64,000 nt of DNA, taken from contig NZ_JABETK010000003.1 of assembly GCF_013240295.1 (NCBI RefSeq), forward strand, positions 1-64,000, written 5' to 3'. Below, piece by piece: positions 27,808-37,867 of the stretch. Below the pieces are notes generated by a model. It was not told the DNA's origin. It did no database searches and saw only the letters and a list, made by a program, of their open reading frames with translations. This DNA comes from Neoaquamicrobium sediminum (GTDB lineage Bacteria > Pseudomonadota > Alphaproteobacteria > Rhizobiales > Rhizobiaceae). The position numbers and the translations under genes were made by a program. Every line of letters begins with the position of its first letter. Position 1 is the first letter of the stretch.

Positions 27808-29217
27808 TCAAGTCCGGCCGTAACGATCCTCAAGACGCACGATGTCGTCTTCCCCCAGATAGGAACCCGATTGCACCTCAATCAACTCCAACTCGATCTT
27901 ACCCGGGTTCTCCAGCGCATGAACTTCGCCCAACGGAATATAGGTCGACTGGTTCTCACTCAGCATAATAATCTCTTGACCCCGATAGACCTTGGCGGTG
28001 CCACGTACAACTATCCAATGCTCGGCTCGATGATGGTGCATCTGCACCGATAGCTTCGCGCCAGGCTTAACAGTGATACGCTTAACTTGATGGCGCTCGC
28101 CGACATCAATGCTATCGTAGTGGCCCCACGGTCTATAGACCTTGCGGTGGCTGACATGCTCGCTCCGCCCACTCAGCCTTATCGTATCGACTATCTCCTT
28201 CACATCCTGTACTGCGCCTCGATGCGCGATCAAGATGGCGTCCCTCGTCTCCACCACCACCAAATCCTCAACGCCGAGCAACGTGACCAGCCTGTCGTCG
28301 GCATGAACGAGATTGCCGCGGCTGGCGACAGCCATCACATCGCCGCGCAGCACGTTTCCGTCGCCGTCGCGGGCCTCGAGCTCCCACAGCGCCGACCAGG
28401 AGCCGATGTCATTCCACCCCACATTGAGTGGGATCATGGCGGCGGCGGCAGTCTTTTCCATCACCGCATAGTCGATCGATTCGGATGGGCAACTCGCGAA
28501 GGTTTCGGCGTCGATGCGCACGAACTGCATATCGCGACTGCTGAGATCAATTGCGCGGCGGCAGGCTTCCAGGATGTCAGGCCGTTCACGTTCCAGTTCC
28601 TCAAGGTAGCGGCCGGCGCGGAACATGAAAATACCACTGTTCCAGAAATGCTCGTTGGTGGCGATATAGCGCTCTGCGGTCGCGGTGTCGGGCTTCTCCT
28701 CGAAGCCGGCGACGGCGAAGCCCACCCCACCAGCAAGGGCGTCGCCGCGCCTAATATAGCCGTACCCGGTTTCGGCGCGGTCGGGTACGATACCGAACGT
28801 CACGAGTTTACCAGCCTCGGCCAACGGCACGGCTGCGGCGATCGCAATGTGAAAGCGGGGGACATCCGCGACGACATGGTCGGCAGCCAAGACAAGCAAG
28901 AGCGGGTCCTCGCCATGATGCGTAGCGAGGAGAGCGGCGAGAGCGATCGCCGGGGCCGTGTTGCGCCCAAACGGCTCGAGCAGAATAGTCGCATCGTCTT
29001 GGCCGATCTGGCGCAACTGTTCTGCAACGAGGAAACGGTGTTCCTCGTTGCAGACTAGCATTGGTTGTTGGCCGCCTAAGCCCTCAAGCCGCACAATCGT
29101 CTCCTGAAGCAGGGAACGGTCACTTGTAAGCGAGTGGAACTGCTTCGGGTAAAGCTGACGAGATAGGGGCCAGAGCCTGGTGCCGGACCCGCCGGCCATA
29201 ATGACGGGCAAGAACAT
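27808..29217 (-). CDS. manC: Mannose-1-phosphate guanylyltransferase / mannose-6-phosphate isomerase
   Basis: The product is an intact 469-residue bifunctional protein. The N-terminal nucleotidyltransferase domain carries MAGGSGTRLWPLSRQLYPKQ, FGRNTAPAIALAAL and ETGYGYIRRGD. The centre reads WNDIGSWSALWELE. The C-terminal cupin domain (from about residue 350) carries RPWGHYDSIDVGERHQVKRI and SVQMHHHRAEHWIVVRGTAK, the type II phosphomannose isomerase motifs. It supplies GDP-mannose for gmd and for mannosyltransferases. It lies 172 bases upstream of gmd on the same strand. Confidence 0.95.
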   Translation of the reverse strand: MFLPVIMAGGSGTRLWPLSRQLYPKQFHSLTSDRSLLQETIVRLEGLGGQQPMLVCNEEHRFLVAEQLRQIGQDDATILLEPFGRNTAPAIALAALLATHHGEDPLLLVLAADHVVADVPRFHIAIAAAVPLAEAGKLVTFGIVPDRAETGYGYIRRGDALAGGVGFAVAGFEEKPDTATAERYIATNEHFWNSGIFMFRAGRYLEELERERPDILEACRRAIDLSSRDMQFVRIDAETFASCPSESIDYAVMEKTAAAAMIPLNVGWNDIGSWSALWELEARDGDGNVLRGDVMAVASRGNLVHADDRLVTLLGVEDLVVVETRDAILIAHRGAVQDVKEIVDTIRLSGRSEHVSHRKVYRPWGHYDSIDVGERHQVKRITVKPGAKLSVQMHHHRAEHWIVVRGTAKVYRGQEIIMLSENQSTYIPLGEVHALENPGKIELELIEVQSGSYLGEDDIVRLEDRYGRT

Positions 29218-29336
29218 ATGCGGACTTTCTTTCTCCTGCTGCGTCGACCGGGGCAGCCTTCACAGGTCACGTATACTCAACACGCCGCCGAAAACACAAC
29301 CTCGCTTCCTGTTGTGCACTGCTGGCAACCGCCTTG

Positions 29337-30230
29337 CTACCAACCCGAACCGATACCTCCGAAGGTGCGACGAAGCGATATCGCGCGCAGCCAGCAACCA
29401 GGAAGCGGGTGGCGCGTCAAGGCAGCCAGTGCGTCGCGCAATCCATCCGGCAGGTGGCCTGCGAGAAGAGACGCGCGGGCAGCCGCAAGCCTGCTAAGGC
29501 ATTCGAAGGCTGTGAGCACATCCTGATCTATGAGTCCAGGCTTTTCAGCGGCTAAAACCTCTGCCATCGCCAGATGAGCACGGTGCACGTTGCGAGAGGA
29601 GTGCCACGTCCGTGCCAGCGTCCTTGACCGTTTATGTGAGCGGTAACGGTAGACGGTTGCGGGATGAAAGACCCGGCGAGGCGACAAGGAAAGCAGTCGC
29701 AGCAGCGCGTAGCGGTCCGCGCTGAGACCGACGTCGGTCCGAAATGGTCCCGCCCGCTCGATGAGACGGCGTGAGAAAATGCGACTGTTAATTGTCGGGA
29801 CACCGAAAAGTAGCGAATCGGCGCTCGCTTTGCGTTGATGGTGGTGGCTGAACCAGCCGCTCGTATTGCTTTCCGTCTCAATCACTGCCTCGCCGGTCGC
29901 CATATCGGCATCACGTTCGCGGGCTTTGCTTAGGAGCTGAGCCATCCCCTCGTGCAACGTATCATCGCAGTTCAGCCAGGCGACATGCGCGCCGCGCGCC
30001 CGTGCGAGCGCTTTGTTAAGCCCTTCATAGAGGGAACCGTCGCGGCCTTCGAGCAGAATAACGCCCGTTCCGCGCAGAAAATCCAGCGACCCATCAGTGG
30101 AGCCCCCGTCGGCAACAATGATCTCAACGTTTTCTGCTGGCAGGTGCTTTCGCACCGACTCGATCGCCGAAGGGAGATATGGCATTCCGTTGAGACACGG
30201 CATTACGATGCTCAAAATGGGCTCGTACAT
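29337..30230 (-). CDS. Family 2 glycosyltransferase
   Basis: The product is an intact 297-residue protein. The start reads LSIVMPCLNGMPYLPSAIES; IIVADGGSTDGSLDFLR and HVAWLNCDDTLHEGMAQLL follow, the latter bearing the metal-binding acidic pair. The C-terminus is helical and basic and ends GCWLRAISLRRTFGGIG. It belongs to the same group as colanic-acid WcaA/WcaE-like transferases. It lies upstream of manC on the same strand and is divergent from manB. Confidence 0.85.
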   Translation of the reverse strand: MYEPILSIVMPCLNGMPYLPSAIESVRKHLPAENVEIIVADGGSTDGSLDFLRGTGVILLEGRDGSLYEGLNKALARARGAHVAWLNCDDTLHEGMAQLLSKARERDADMATGEAVIETESNTSGWFSHHHQRKASADSLLFGVPTINSRIFSRRLIERAGPFRTDVGLSADRYALLRLLSLSPRRVFHPATVYRYRSHKRSRTLARTWHSSRNVHRAHLAMAEVLAAEKPGLIDQDVLTAFECLSRLAAARASLLAGHLPDGLRDALAALTRHPLPGCWLRAISLRRTFGGIGSGW

Positions 30231-30415
30231 AAGCTGGTAGGTACCTTGACGGCTTCGAATGGTCTCGTGCCGGCGGCCGCGATATTGGCCAGACCGAAGC
30301 TACACTTATGCAGGGATTGTACGGCTCGCAACTGCAACAGTTGCATCGTCGGCATTTCCCTTCTACAGGGATGTCGGTGTGCCATTGGCTAGCCTACCGA
30401 GAACTCGAAAAGACA

Positions 30416-31775
30416 ATGACCTCCCCGTTCAAGGCCTATGACGTCCGTGGTGAGATTCCTGGCGAGATCAATGCGTCGTTCGCGTACAGGTTCGGTCAGG
30501 CGGCGGCGGCGCATCTTGGTCCCGGTCGTGTAGTCGTCGGCCACGATATGCGCCAGGACAGCCCGGCGCTTGCCGCAGCCTTGATGCAAGGCCTGCTAGA
30601 CAGCGGCGTTGACGTCCTTCCCGTGGGTCTGTGCGGGACGGAGGAGGTTTATTTCCACACCGCCGATACAGACGCGAGCGCAGGTCTGATGGTGACTGCG
30701 AGCCACAATCCCGAGAGCTATAATGGCTTCAAAATGGTGCTGGCAGGTGCTGCGGCCGCAACGCGGGAGAACGCGCTAGGCGCCATAGAAAAAATGGTGA
30801 TGTCGGATGCAGCCATTCCGCGTGTACGTGCCTATGGCTCGCGCGGTCGGCTCGCACCCCAGCTTGCTCGCCGACCCTATATCGAGCGTTTACTATGTCA
30901 AGTCATCGGGCTAAATCTCCGGCCAATGAAGATCGTTTGCAATGCAGGAAATGGATGCGCAGGCCCAACGCTCGACCTTCTAGAGGAACATCTGCCGTTC
31001 GAATTTATTAAGATCGATCATGACCCTGACCCGACGCTGCCCAATGGTGTTCCAGAATCCGCTTTTGCTGGAAAAGCGGGCACGAACGGGAGAGGCGGTG
31101 ATCGCCCACGAGGCTGATCTCGGCATTGCATGGGACGGCGACTTTGACCGCTGCTTCCTTTACGATCGCAACGGCCGTTTCATTGAAGGCTACTATCTTG
31201 TAGGCTTCCTCGCGCAAGCGATGCTGCGCGCATCTCCGGGCGCAACGGTACTCTATGATCCTCGGCTCACCTGGAACACGATCGAAATGGTGGAGCAAGC
31301 AGGCGGTGTAGCCAAGGTCTGCCAAACTGGCCACGCCTTTTTCAAGGACAAGATGCGGCGCGAAGATGCTGTTTATGGTGGGGAGATGAGCGCCCACAAC
31401 TATTTTCGTAACTTCAGCTACTGCGATTCGGGGATGCTCACCTGGCTAGCGGTAGCTGCCGAGTTGTCGAGAAGGGAAACGACGCTTGCCGAACTGATGG
31501 GGGAACGAATCGCCGCCTTTCCTTGCTCCGGAGAGATCAACTTCACGGTCGCCGATGCGGAGACTGCTCAGAAAAGAGTAGCAACCTATTTCGCTCGCGA
31601 GAACCCCAACGTCGAATTCGTTGACGGCCTCAGTATGGAGTTCGACGATTGGCGCTTCAATCTGAGGAGATCGAACACCGAGCCATTACTGCGGCTCAAC
31701 GTCGAGACTAGAGCTGATCGACCGCTACTCGATGCACGCGTAGGCGAAATCTCTGGCCTGATTCGCACCGACTAA
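30416..31775 (+). pseudogene. manB: Phosphomannomutase, frameshifted
   Basis: This enzyme interconverts mannose-6-phosphate and mannose-1-phosphate. The ATG at 30416 gives MTSPFKAYDVRGEIPGEINA. The phosphoserine loop TASHNPESYNGFKM and the CNAGNGCAGPTLDLLEE domain are in the first frame. Near 31053 the frame changes inside PNGVP/NPLLLEKR. The metal-binding loop GIAWDGDFDRCFLYD, GGEMSAHNYFRNFSYCDSG and the terminal RRSNTEPLLRLNVETR (phosphate grip) lie in the next frame. Here the shift is +1 (one extra base or two missing), unlike the other breaks in the window. It completes the GDP-mannose route with manC. Confidence 0.88.
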
Positions 31776-32130
31776 ACAGCTTCCCACATCCCGCCGATCG
31801 AAACCGCATAGTATCTATGCAAGCCCGGTATCCTTCAGCTGGCGATTCCAGTTGAGAGCTTTTTTGCTCAGCAAAATTCGTCCCCGCGCGCATGCGCGGT
31901 CCCTGCGGGCAGCAAACCGCTTTTGACGTCGCAAAGCCGCACCCGCCAAGCCAAAGCCTGAAGCGGCCCACGACCGCCGCGCAAAGCACGGCCCTGGAAC
32001 CTGAAGTATGGGCGCCCATGCTCGATGGAGAAAGCGTCGTCGGCATACGCCGGCGCCCACTCGCTTGTGATTCTAAGTCGAAAGTGCAAGACCTCCCCTC
32101 TCCCCATGAGATATCGGAAAGAGGATTCGA
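31776..32130. other. Intergenic stretch without a recognisable gene
   Basis: The region is GC-rich, with overlapping open frames on both strands. A minus-strand reading around 31870-32060 (APAYADDAFSIEHG) looks somewhat protein-like but matches nothing known to me. A ribosome binding site (GAAAGAGGA) at 32117-32125 belongs to the next gene. Confidence 0.35.
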
Positions 32131-32867
32131 ATGAACGACTGGGCGACAAGATACACCCCCCACTCCCGGAAGAGATGCAGAGAGTGGGATCCTCCACGTG
32201 GGAAATTTTTCAGATACACGCCAACACGATAGAGCCTGAAATAACCAGTCACCTCAAGCATCACTTCGGATGGAAACGTTTTGGTAGACGCGTCCTTGAT
32301 TTCGGGTGCGGAGTAGGACGTGTCGCCCTAAAAATGTACGCTGAGAACAAGTGGCCGACTGACGCTTGTGACGTAAACCCCGCAGCCGTTCGATACATCA
32401 ATTCGCAGCTTCCCAGAGTCAAAACCGCCCTCACAAACTATGACCCACCTCTGCCATACAAGGACGCATCATTTGATGCCGTTTACTCCATCTCGGTCTG
32501 GACGCACATGCCCGAAGACGCCCAGGACCGTTGGCTTGCCGAAACAGCACGCATACTGAAACCGGGCGGGATAGCTCTATTGACGACATCTGGGCCCCGT
32601 GCTCTCGCCTCGCGGCGCCGGCGCGGAGACAAAGGATGGTCTGATGTCACAGACGCTGACCTCAAAGAGAAAGGCATCATATTCACTGAATACGAGCGTT
32701 TCGCTCTCGATCCGAAACAGTATCCTGGTGTAACACGGTCATATGGCTTGACTGCCCACGCCCATGATTATATTCACACGCGTTGGGGCAAGTTCCTAAA
32801 AGTGAATTACATTAAACCAGCATGCATCTCTCAAGTACAGGACCTTGTTGTCTGCACCAAGTCCTAG
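32131..32867 (+). pseudogene. SAM-dependent methyltransferase, probable N-terminal frameshift
   Basis: The class I fold is clear: RRVLDFGCGVGRVALKMYAE (SAM loop), ACDVNPAAVRYIN, SFDAVYSISVWTHMPEDAQD and EIARILKPGG-like ETARILKPGGIALLTTSG. The best start, an ATG at 32131 after AGAGGA, opens MNDWATRYTP in one frame, while PPLPEEMQRVGSSTWEIFQI is in the next. Adding one base to the C6 run at 32156-32161 fuses them naturally. An alternative unshifted start is the ATG at 32106, without a ribosome binding site. It probably methylates a sugar of the glycan or a lipid carrier. Confidence 0.7.
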
Positions 32868-33593
32868 CCCTAATATTGCTTTCTAGGTAACGAGACCCGG
32901 CGCGATAATTCTTTCATACCCCTCCACTGTGACTTTTCGTTATCGGTGTATTTGGACGACTGTGGGATATAAGTTGGCGTGTATCACTCACGTACAATTC
33001 ATTGCGCCTGAGCATATTGTTGCAGGATCGGCAATGGCGTTCGGCAGATTGAATCTTTTATGGCTCCATGTCGAGGTACTCTACTAATATGGAGCTTTTC
33101 TGAGGCCAGATACGGGATGCACTGAAACAGGGCGAAGGGGAAGCGGTATGCTGCTATAATGCCATGCAAATTGAAGCGACCATCCGATGACAACAAGGGT
33201 CGGCAACGTTCCGTGGGACCACATTGGTTATCGACGTTTGCCCACGCTGCCAGGAGTTGGAGAGTATGGCGTAGAGGCGCCAACGAGGTCCGCTCCACCA
33301 TCGCCATCTTCAACAAGCTCCATCGGGATAGGTTGATTGATGACGGTTGAGCCGCTATTGGGTTGCGGCACGCGGAGTTGACGTGTGAACGACCCATGGT
33401 GCCTAATATGTTGTATGGGAGTTTAGTTCACAGAAATGTTCTCCTTGTCCGCGTCACATCGAAACCCACACGAATTTTACCGATCGATGGTTTGCAATAG
33501 CTTAGGTTGGCGTGAACGGATTTCTCGGCGCGCATGACCACAACCGTCCAGAGAGCGGGTGACGCATGAAAGCCGATCGGGGAGTTTCCAACA
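32868..33593. other. Long stretch without a recognisable gene
   Basis: Over 700 bases of lower-GC DNA lie here without a credible gene on either strand. A minus-strand frame at 32999-33397 lacks motifs and a ribosome binding site. The promoter of the genes to the right should be near 33500-33590. Confidence 0.4.
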
Positions 33594-34301
33594 ATGTCCA
33601 AGTCCTCATCCGAGATTTTTGGGAGCGCGCACTACCAAAGGCACAATGCGCGTCGCCTTGAGCATCTCGCACGTTTGTCATTGCCTCTCGAACACTCGGA
33701 CGTGCTGGAATTGGGATCAGGACCTGGCGACCATACGACGTTTTTTCTGGACCGGGGCTGCACCGTTACCGCGATCGACGCTCGGCAGGAAAATCTCGAT
33801 CTCCTTAATAAGCGCCTCAACTTGAAGGGAAACGGCAGAGTATCGACAGTTCTGGGAGACCTCGAACGTCCAGGCGAGATTGATGTGAGTCCACATTCGC
33901 TCGTTTACTGCTACGGACTTTTATACCATCTTCGCGACCCGGAATCCGTCCTCAATTGGATAGCTTCTCGCTGCGAAAAAATGCTCCTGCTTGAAACTTG
34001 TGTTTCCTTTGGGGGCGACGACAAGCTGGTGTCAGTTGCAGAGAAAAAGGAACTGGCTTCCCAGTCGTTTAGCGGCACAGGCTCGCGCCCTACACGGGCC
34101 TGGATTTATAATCGCCTGAACAAACTATTTTCGCATGTCTACGTACCGGCCTTTCAACCCTACCACGAGGAATTCCCAACGGATTGGACCCACAAAGAGG
34201 GATGGGGCTCCCATGCGCGCGCGATCTTCGTGGCCTCGAGGGAAGCTATCAGCAATCCCTTCCTTCTTGATTTTCTCCCTCCCAGGCAGATGCGCGGATA
34301 G
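33594..34301 (+). CDS. SAM-dependent methyltransferase
   Basis: The product is an intact 235-residue protein. The SAM loop is HSDVLELGSGPGDHTTFFLD, followed by VTAIDARQENLDLLNKRL and VSTVLGDLERPGEI, and the post-motif YCYGLLYHLRDPESVLNWIA. It is a class I methyltransferase of the kind found in polysaccharide clusters. It starts an apparent five-gene run (33.6-41.3 kb) of glycan assembly genes on the plus strand with short or overlapping junctions. The target is unknown. Confidence 0.82.
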   Translation: MSKSSSEIFGSAHYQRHNARRLEHLARLSLPLEHSDVLELGSGPGDHTTFFLDRGCTVTAIDARQENLDLLNKRLNLKGNGRVSTVLGDLERPGEIDVSPHSLVYCYGLLYHLRDPESVLNWIASRCEKMLLLETCVSFGGDDKLVSVAEKKELASQSFSGTGSRPTRAWIYNRLNKLFSHVYVPAFQPYHEEFPTDWTHKEGWGSHARAIFVASREAISNPFLLDFLPPRQMRG

Positions 34302-34309
34302 TCGAACCC

Positions 34310-35548
34310 ATGAACACGCCAGCCACGCGAAGACTACTGATTGTCGACCCGATCTTTCGCGGTAGTCGCCTCTACTACAGCGCGATGGCCGCCGCAGGTG
34401 CGGTTGCTCGTGATTGGGAAGTTCACATTCTGACGCGCGAGGAAGCTGAAACCGAGCATTATTTCGAGCTCTTTGAAGGCGTTCCAGTTACGCTGCATCG
34501 CAAAATCCCGTTGCCGGTCGGGTTTTGGTACGGAAAGATCGGTTCCGAAGCCGTTGAATCTCTGATTGCCGCGTTAATTTCACTCCACCAGGAGCTGCGG
34601 TTCGAGCGCATCCTGGCAGCCGGGATTAATGAACTAAATCGCGAGTTCACGGATGCCTGTGTTGCTCAAAGGAGAGAGCTTAGGGCCGCGTTCGGACACA
34701 CGCCCTTGGTGGCGATAGAATACGACGCCCGCTACCTCCTGCGAGGGCTGCAGGCACCGCGGCCCCGCAACCCGATCGAGCGTGTGCGGCGTGAAGTGCG
34801 CGTCTGGATTCGCCGGGAAAGACAGCGCCAGAATTTGCGTTTCCTTCGACGTACCTTTCCGGGCCTTCGCGTCGGTATCCTCGATGAAAGGGCGTTCGAC
34901 CGCGATCTCGCAACTCGCATTGGACGTTCATTTCTCGTCCAGCTTCCGGATCCGCCGCCCCGCCATGTCGCCCCCGCTCTTTCGAAAGCAGCGGCAAATG
35001 AAACTCACGACAAGACGAGGGTTCTTCTCGTCGGGCGGCAGTCGAAGCGCAAAGGCATAGAGGATTTTGCGCGGCTTCTTCGCGTTCGCCCTAACCTCGG
35101 AGAACGCTTCCAGTTTGTGCTTTGCGGTTCACTTGTCGATGAAAGCGAACATCTGCGACCTCAACTGGAGGCCGCTCGCAAGGCCGGACTGCTGGAATGG
35201 GTGGATGAATATCTGCCTGAAGCCGAGATTCAGCGTCGCTATGACGAAACGGACTATGTTCTGCTTCCCTATGCGCGTGATTTCGAAAGCTCTAGCGGGG
35301 TCATGGCGAATGCGGCGAGGGCTGGCACACCGATCATCGCCACCGATCATGGCTGCGTCGGTTACCGGGTTCAAAGTTTCAGCATGGGCTATGTTTACCC
35401 ATCTGCAAATATCGCCAGAATGGCGGACGTCCTTTTTCCTTGCCTCGCCCCTCTGAACCCGATTATCAGAGGCTTTCTGCCAACTGTATCAACTACGCTC
35501 GTAATAATTCGATCGATGAGTTCCAGCGAATTTTATTGGGCGCGTGAG
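34310..35548 (+). pseudogene. GT-B glycosyltransferase (family 4-like), frameshifted at the C-terminus
   Basis: The N-terminal domain opens RRLLIVDPIFRGSRLYYSAM. The C-terminal domain holds TRVLLVGRQSKRKGIEDFAR, FVLCGSLVDESEHLRP and the donor-binding EIQRRYDETDYVLLPYARDF with SSGVMANAARAGTPIIATDH. Near 35446 the frame changes. RPSEPDYQRLSANCINYARN then NNSIDEFQRILLGA is the natural ending in the neighbouring frame, stopping at 35548. A single missing base explains it. It begins 8 bases after the upstream methyltransferase stop, so the two are coupled. Confidence 0.72.
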
Positions 35549-35561
35549 ATCTTTCGAGATT

Positions 35562-36544
35562 ATGACAGAACAAAATACTCCATTAATCGCGCTACTTGAC
35601 ACTTCCGTCTGCACAAAAAATCTAGGCGACCAGATTATTATGGATGCAGTCCATACTCAATTGAGACGAATCTACCCGCGGAGCTTTTTTGCTCTCTACC
35701 AACTCACGATTATTTGTCGAGTGAAAGCTTCAAGATACTTGAACAGAGTCCGTTTGCAATTATCGGCGGCACAAATTTGCTTACCGCAGATATGTGGAAA
35801 TACAATCAGTGGAAAGTGAGCTACAAAGATTACTTCCGATTGAAGAACGTCATTCTTATGGGTGTTGGCTGGTGGCAATACCAGAAGGAATCGACGCTTT
35901 ATACACGAACCCTTCTCAAGCGGTTTTTGCATAAAAACATGTTGCATTCGGTCCGTGACGGTTATACTCAGCGTAAACTGTTGGAGTTAGGGCTACCTAA
36001 CGTCGTCAATACCGGTTGTATGACGCTCTGGGATCTAGATTCGGAACATACGGCCCAGATTCCTCGGCGCAAGGCAGAGAACGTGATTTTTACGCTCACT
36101 GACTACAAGCCGCACCCAGAGAAGGACAAGTATCTCTTTAACATTCTCGCAAAACAATACAGCAAGGTGTACCTTTGGGTGCAAGGTTCGCGCGATCTCG
36201 AATATTCAAAGTCGATTTGCGGGACTCGCGCCGAGATTGTCGACCCCACATTGAAGGCATTTGACGAGCTGCTATCATCAGATCTCGATCTGGAATATGT
36301 CGGAACGCGACTGCATGCGGGAATAAGAGCGCTCCAGCACAAGCGTCGCACGATGATCGTCTCGGTCGACAACAGGGCCACCGAGATGGGCCGCGACTTC
36401 AACCTGCCGGTTATCGAGCGTAAGGATGTCGGCAATCTGAAAACCTCGCTTGATGAGGACCGAGCTACCGTCGTGAACCGGCCGATTGAGGCGATTGAGG
36501 CCTGGAAGCGCCAGTTCTCTCAATCAAACGGCTCTGCTCTTTAA
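35562..36544 (+). pseudogene. Polysaccharide pyruvyl transferase family protein, frameshifted
   Basis: The ATG at 35562 gives MTEQNTPLIALLDTSVCTKN, then LGDQIIMDAVHTQLRRIYPR. After SFFAL the frame is lost near 35695, and LPTHDYLSSESFKILEQS continues in the next frame. The family features follow: FAIIGGTNLLTADMW, HSVRDGYTQRKLLELGLPNV, NTGCMTLWDL and VGTRLHAGIRALQHKRRTMI with VDNRATEMGRDFNLPV. These proteins add pyruvate ketals (or related groups) to sugars using phosphoenolpyruvate. One missing base restores about 327 residues. Confidence 0.75.
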
Positions 36545-36555
36545 GGTTGACGGGC

Positions 36556-37851
36556 ATGAGAGTGCTATCCATCGGATCAAGCGACAAGGCGGGCGGTGCA
36601 GCAATCGCCGCATATCGCCTCAATGTGGAACTGGTTTCCCAGTTCCGTACCCGCTTGATCAGTGCGGTTGCACGCAAGATCACCAACGAAAAGGATGTCA
36701 TAGAGGTCGGTCGTGAGGGCAGCATCTATGCCCGGCGCATTCGCCAGTTGACCGGCGCTTTTCAGAAATGGAGCGGCTGGCAGTACCGGTTTCTTCCTGT
36801 GCAACGGCAGCGAATCCTTTCAACGGCCCGAAGGTTCGAGCCAGACGTCATCAACCTGCACAATCTACATGGTGGGACACTGGATGGTTTCTTTCAGACT
36901 GATCTGATCGTGGACCTCTCTCAAATCGCTCCCGTCGTCTGGACGCTTCATGACATGTGGGCGCTTACTGGGCACTGCGCTTATTCGATGGGATGCGACC
37001 TGTGGCGCGATGGCTGTGGCCCTTGTCCGCATCTGAACTTCTACCCACCTCTCGCCAAGGACCAGTCTGCCGGCCTATGGAGATGGAAGCGCAGCATCTA
37101 TGCCCACAGCGACCTTACCATTGTCACGCCATCCAAGTGGCTCGGGCAGCTTTGCCATGAGACAAAGGTCGTCGTGCCGGAGAATATCAGGACGATTCCG
37201 AATGGCATCGACCTCAATCGGTTCTCTCCAGGCAACAAGCGTGCGGCGCGCAATTCACTGAGGATAGCCGAAGACGCAAAAGTGCTCGTATTTGCGGCCG
37301 AGCGGGTCGGTGGCAATGCCCGTAAGGGTGGTAAAGCCCTGGAAGTCACTCTTCGTCGACTCAACGAAGTAGCCACCTCCAAGATCGATGTCCTTCTTGT
37401 GGGGGAGGGCGAGCTTCCCTGGATACGCGAACTGGCGAATATCAAGTCGCGTCGAATGGGCTATATCTCCAAGGAACCCGACTTGGTCCAGATATTCCGA
37501 GCGGCCGATCTCTTCCTTTTTCCGACGGAAGCGGATAATTTGCCGAACACGTTAGTGGAGGCAATTGCATGCGGGTTGCCGGCTGCAACCTTTGATGTGG
37601 GTGGTTGTGGCGAAGTGATCAAAGATGGTGTTAGCGGTGTGCTCGGCGCTGTCGATGACCCGGCTGAGCTGGCTGATCGGATTTGGAATCATCTTGACGA
37701 TCCAGAAACGTCGGCGCGATTGTCTGCGTCCGCGCGAGAGTATGCATTGAACTTCAACGTCAAGCTGATGGCCAGACGCTATATGGATCTTTTTGTAGAT
37801 GTCAGTAACCGGCGAGCAAGAACAAGACAGGGCGCATCGTTGAGCGCGTAG
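36556..37851 (+). CDS. Family 4 glycosyltransferase
   Basis: The product is an intact protein of about 431 residues. The ATG at 36556 (MRVLSIGSSDKAGGAAIAAY) is favoured over a TTG three codons earlier. The GT-B fold shows INLHNLHGGTLDGFFQTDLI, VVWTLHDMWALTGHCAYSMG (WcaC-like), TIPNGIDLNRFSPG at the domain linker, and the donor site FRAADLFLFPTEADNLPNTL with VEAIACGLPAATFDVGG (E-x7-E motif). It is paralogous to the transferase at 39.3-40.6 kb, sharing the GGAAIAAYRL/GGAALAAQRL and HDM motifs. Confidence 0.88.
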   Translation: MRVLSIGSSDKAGGAAIAAYRLNVELVSQFRTRLISAVARKITNEKDVIEVGREGSIYARRIRQLTGAFQKWSGWQYRFLPVQRQRILSTARRFEPDVINLHNLHGGTLDGFFQTDLIVDLSQIAPVVWTLHDMWALTGHCAYSMGCDLWRDGCGPCPHLNFYPPLAKDQSAGLWRWKRSIYAHSDLTIVTPSKWLGQLCHETKVVVPENIRTIPNGIDLNRFSPGNKRAARNSLRIAEDAKVLVFAAERVGGNARKGGKALEVTLRRLNEVATSKIDVLLVGEGELPWIRELANIKSRRMGYISKEPDLVQIFRAADLFLFPTEADNLPNTLVEAIACGLPAATFDVGGCGEVIKDGVSGVLGAVDDPAELADRIWNHLDDPETSARLSASAREYALNFNVKLMARRYMDLFVDVSNRRARTRQGASLSA

Positions 37852-37867
37852 AGCTGCCAGTATCACG

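Noticed and set aside
31868..32197. Minus-strand open frame of about 109 codons
   Set aside because: It overlaps the start of a real methyltransferase on the other strand, and three overlapping frames in this GC-rich patch are equally open; no family motif.
32999..33397. Minus-strand open frame of about 132 codons in the long gap
   Set aside because: Atypical composition, no ribosome binding site, no motif; likely chance.
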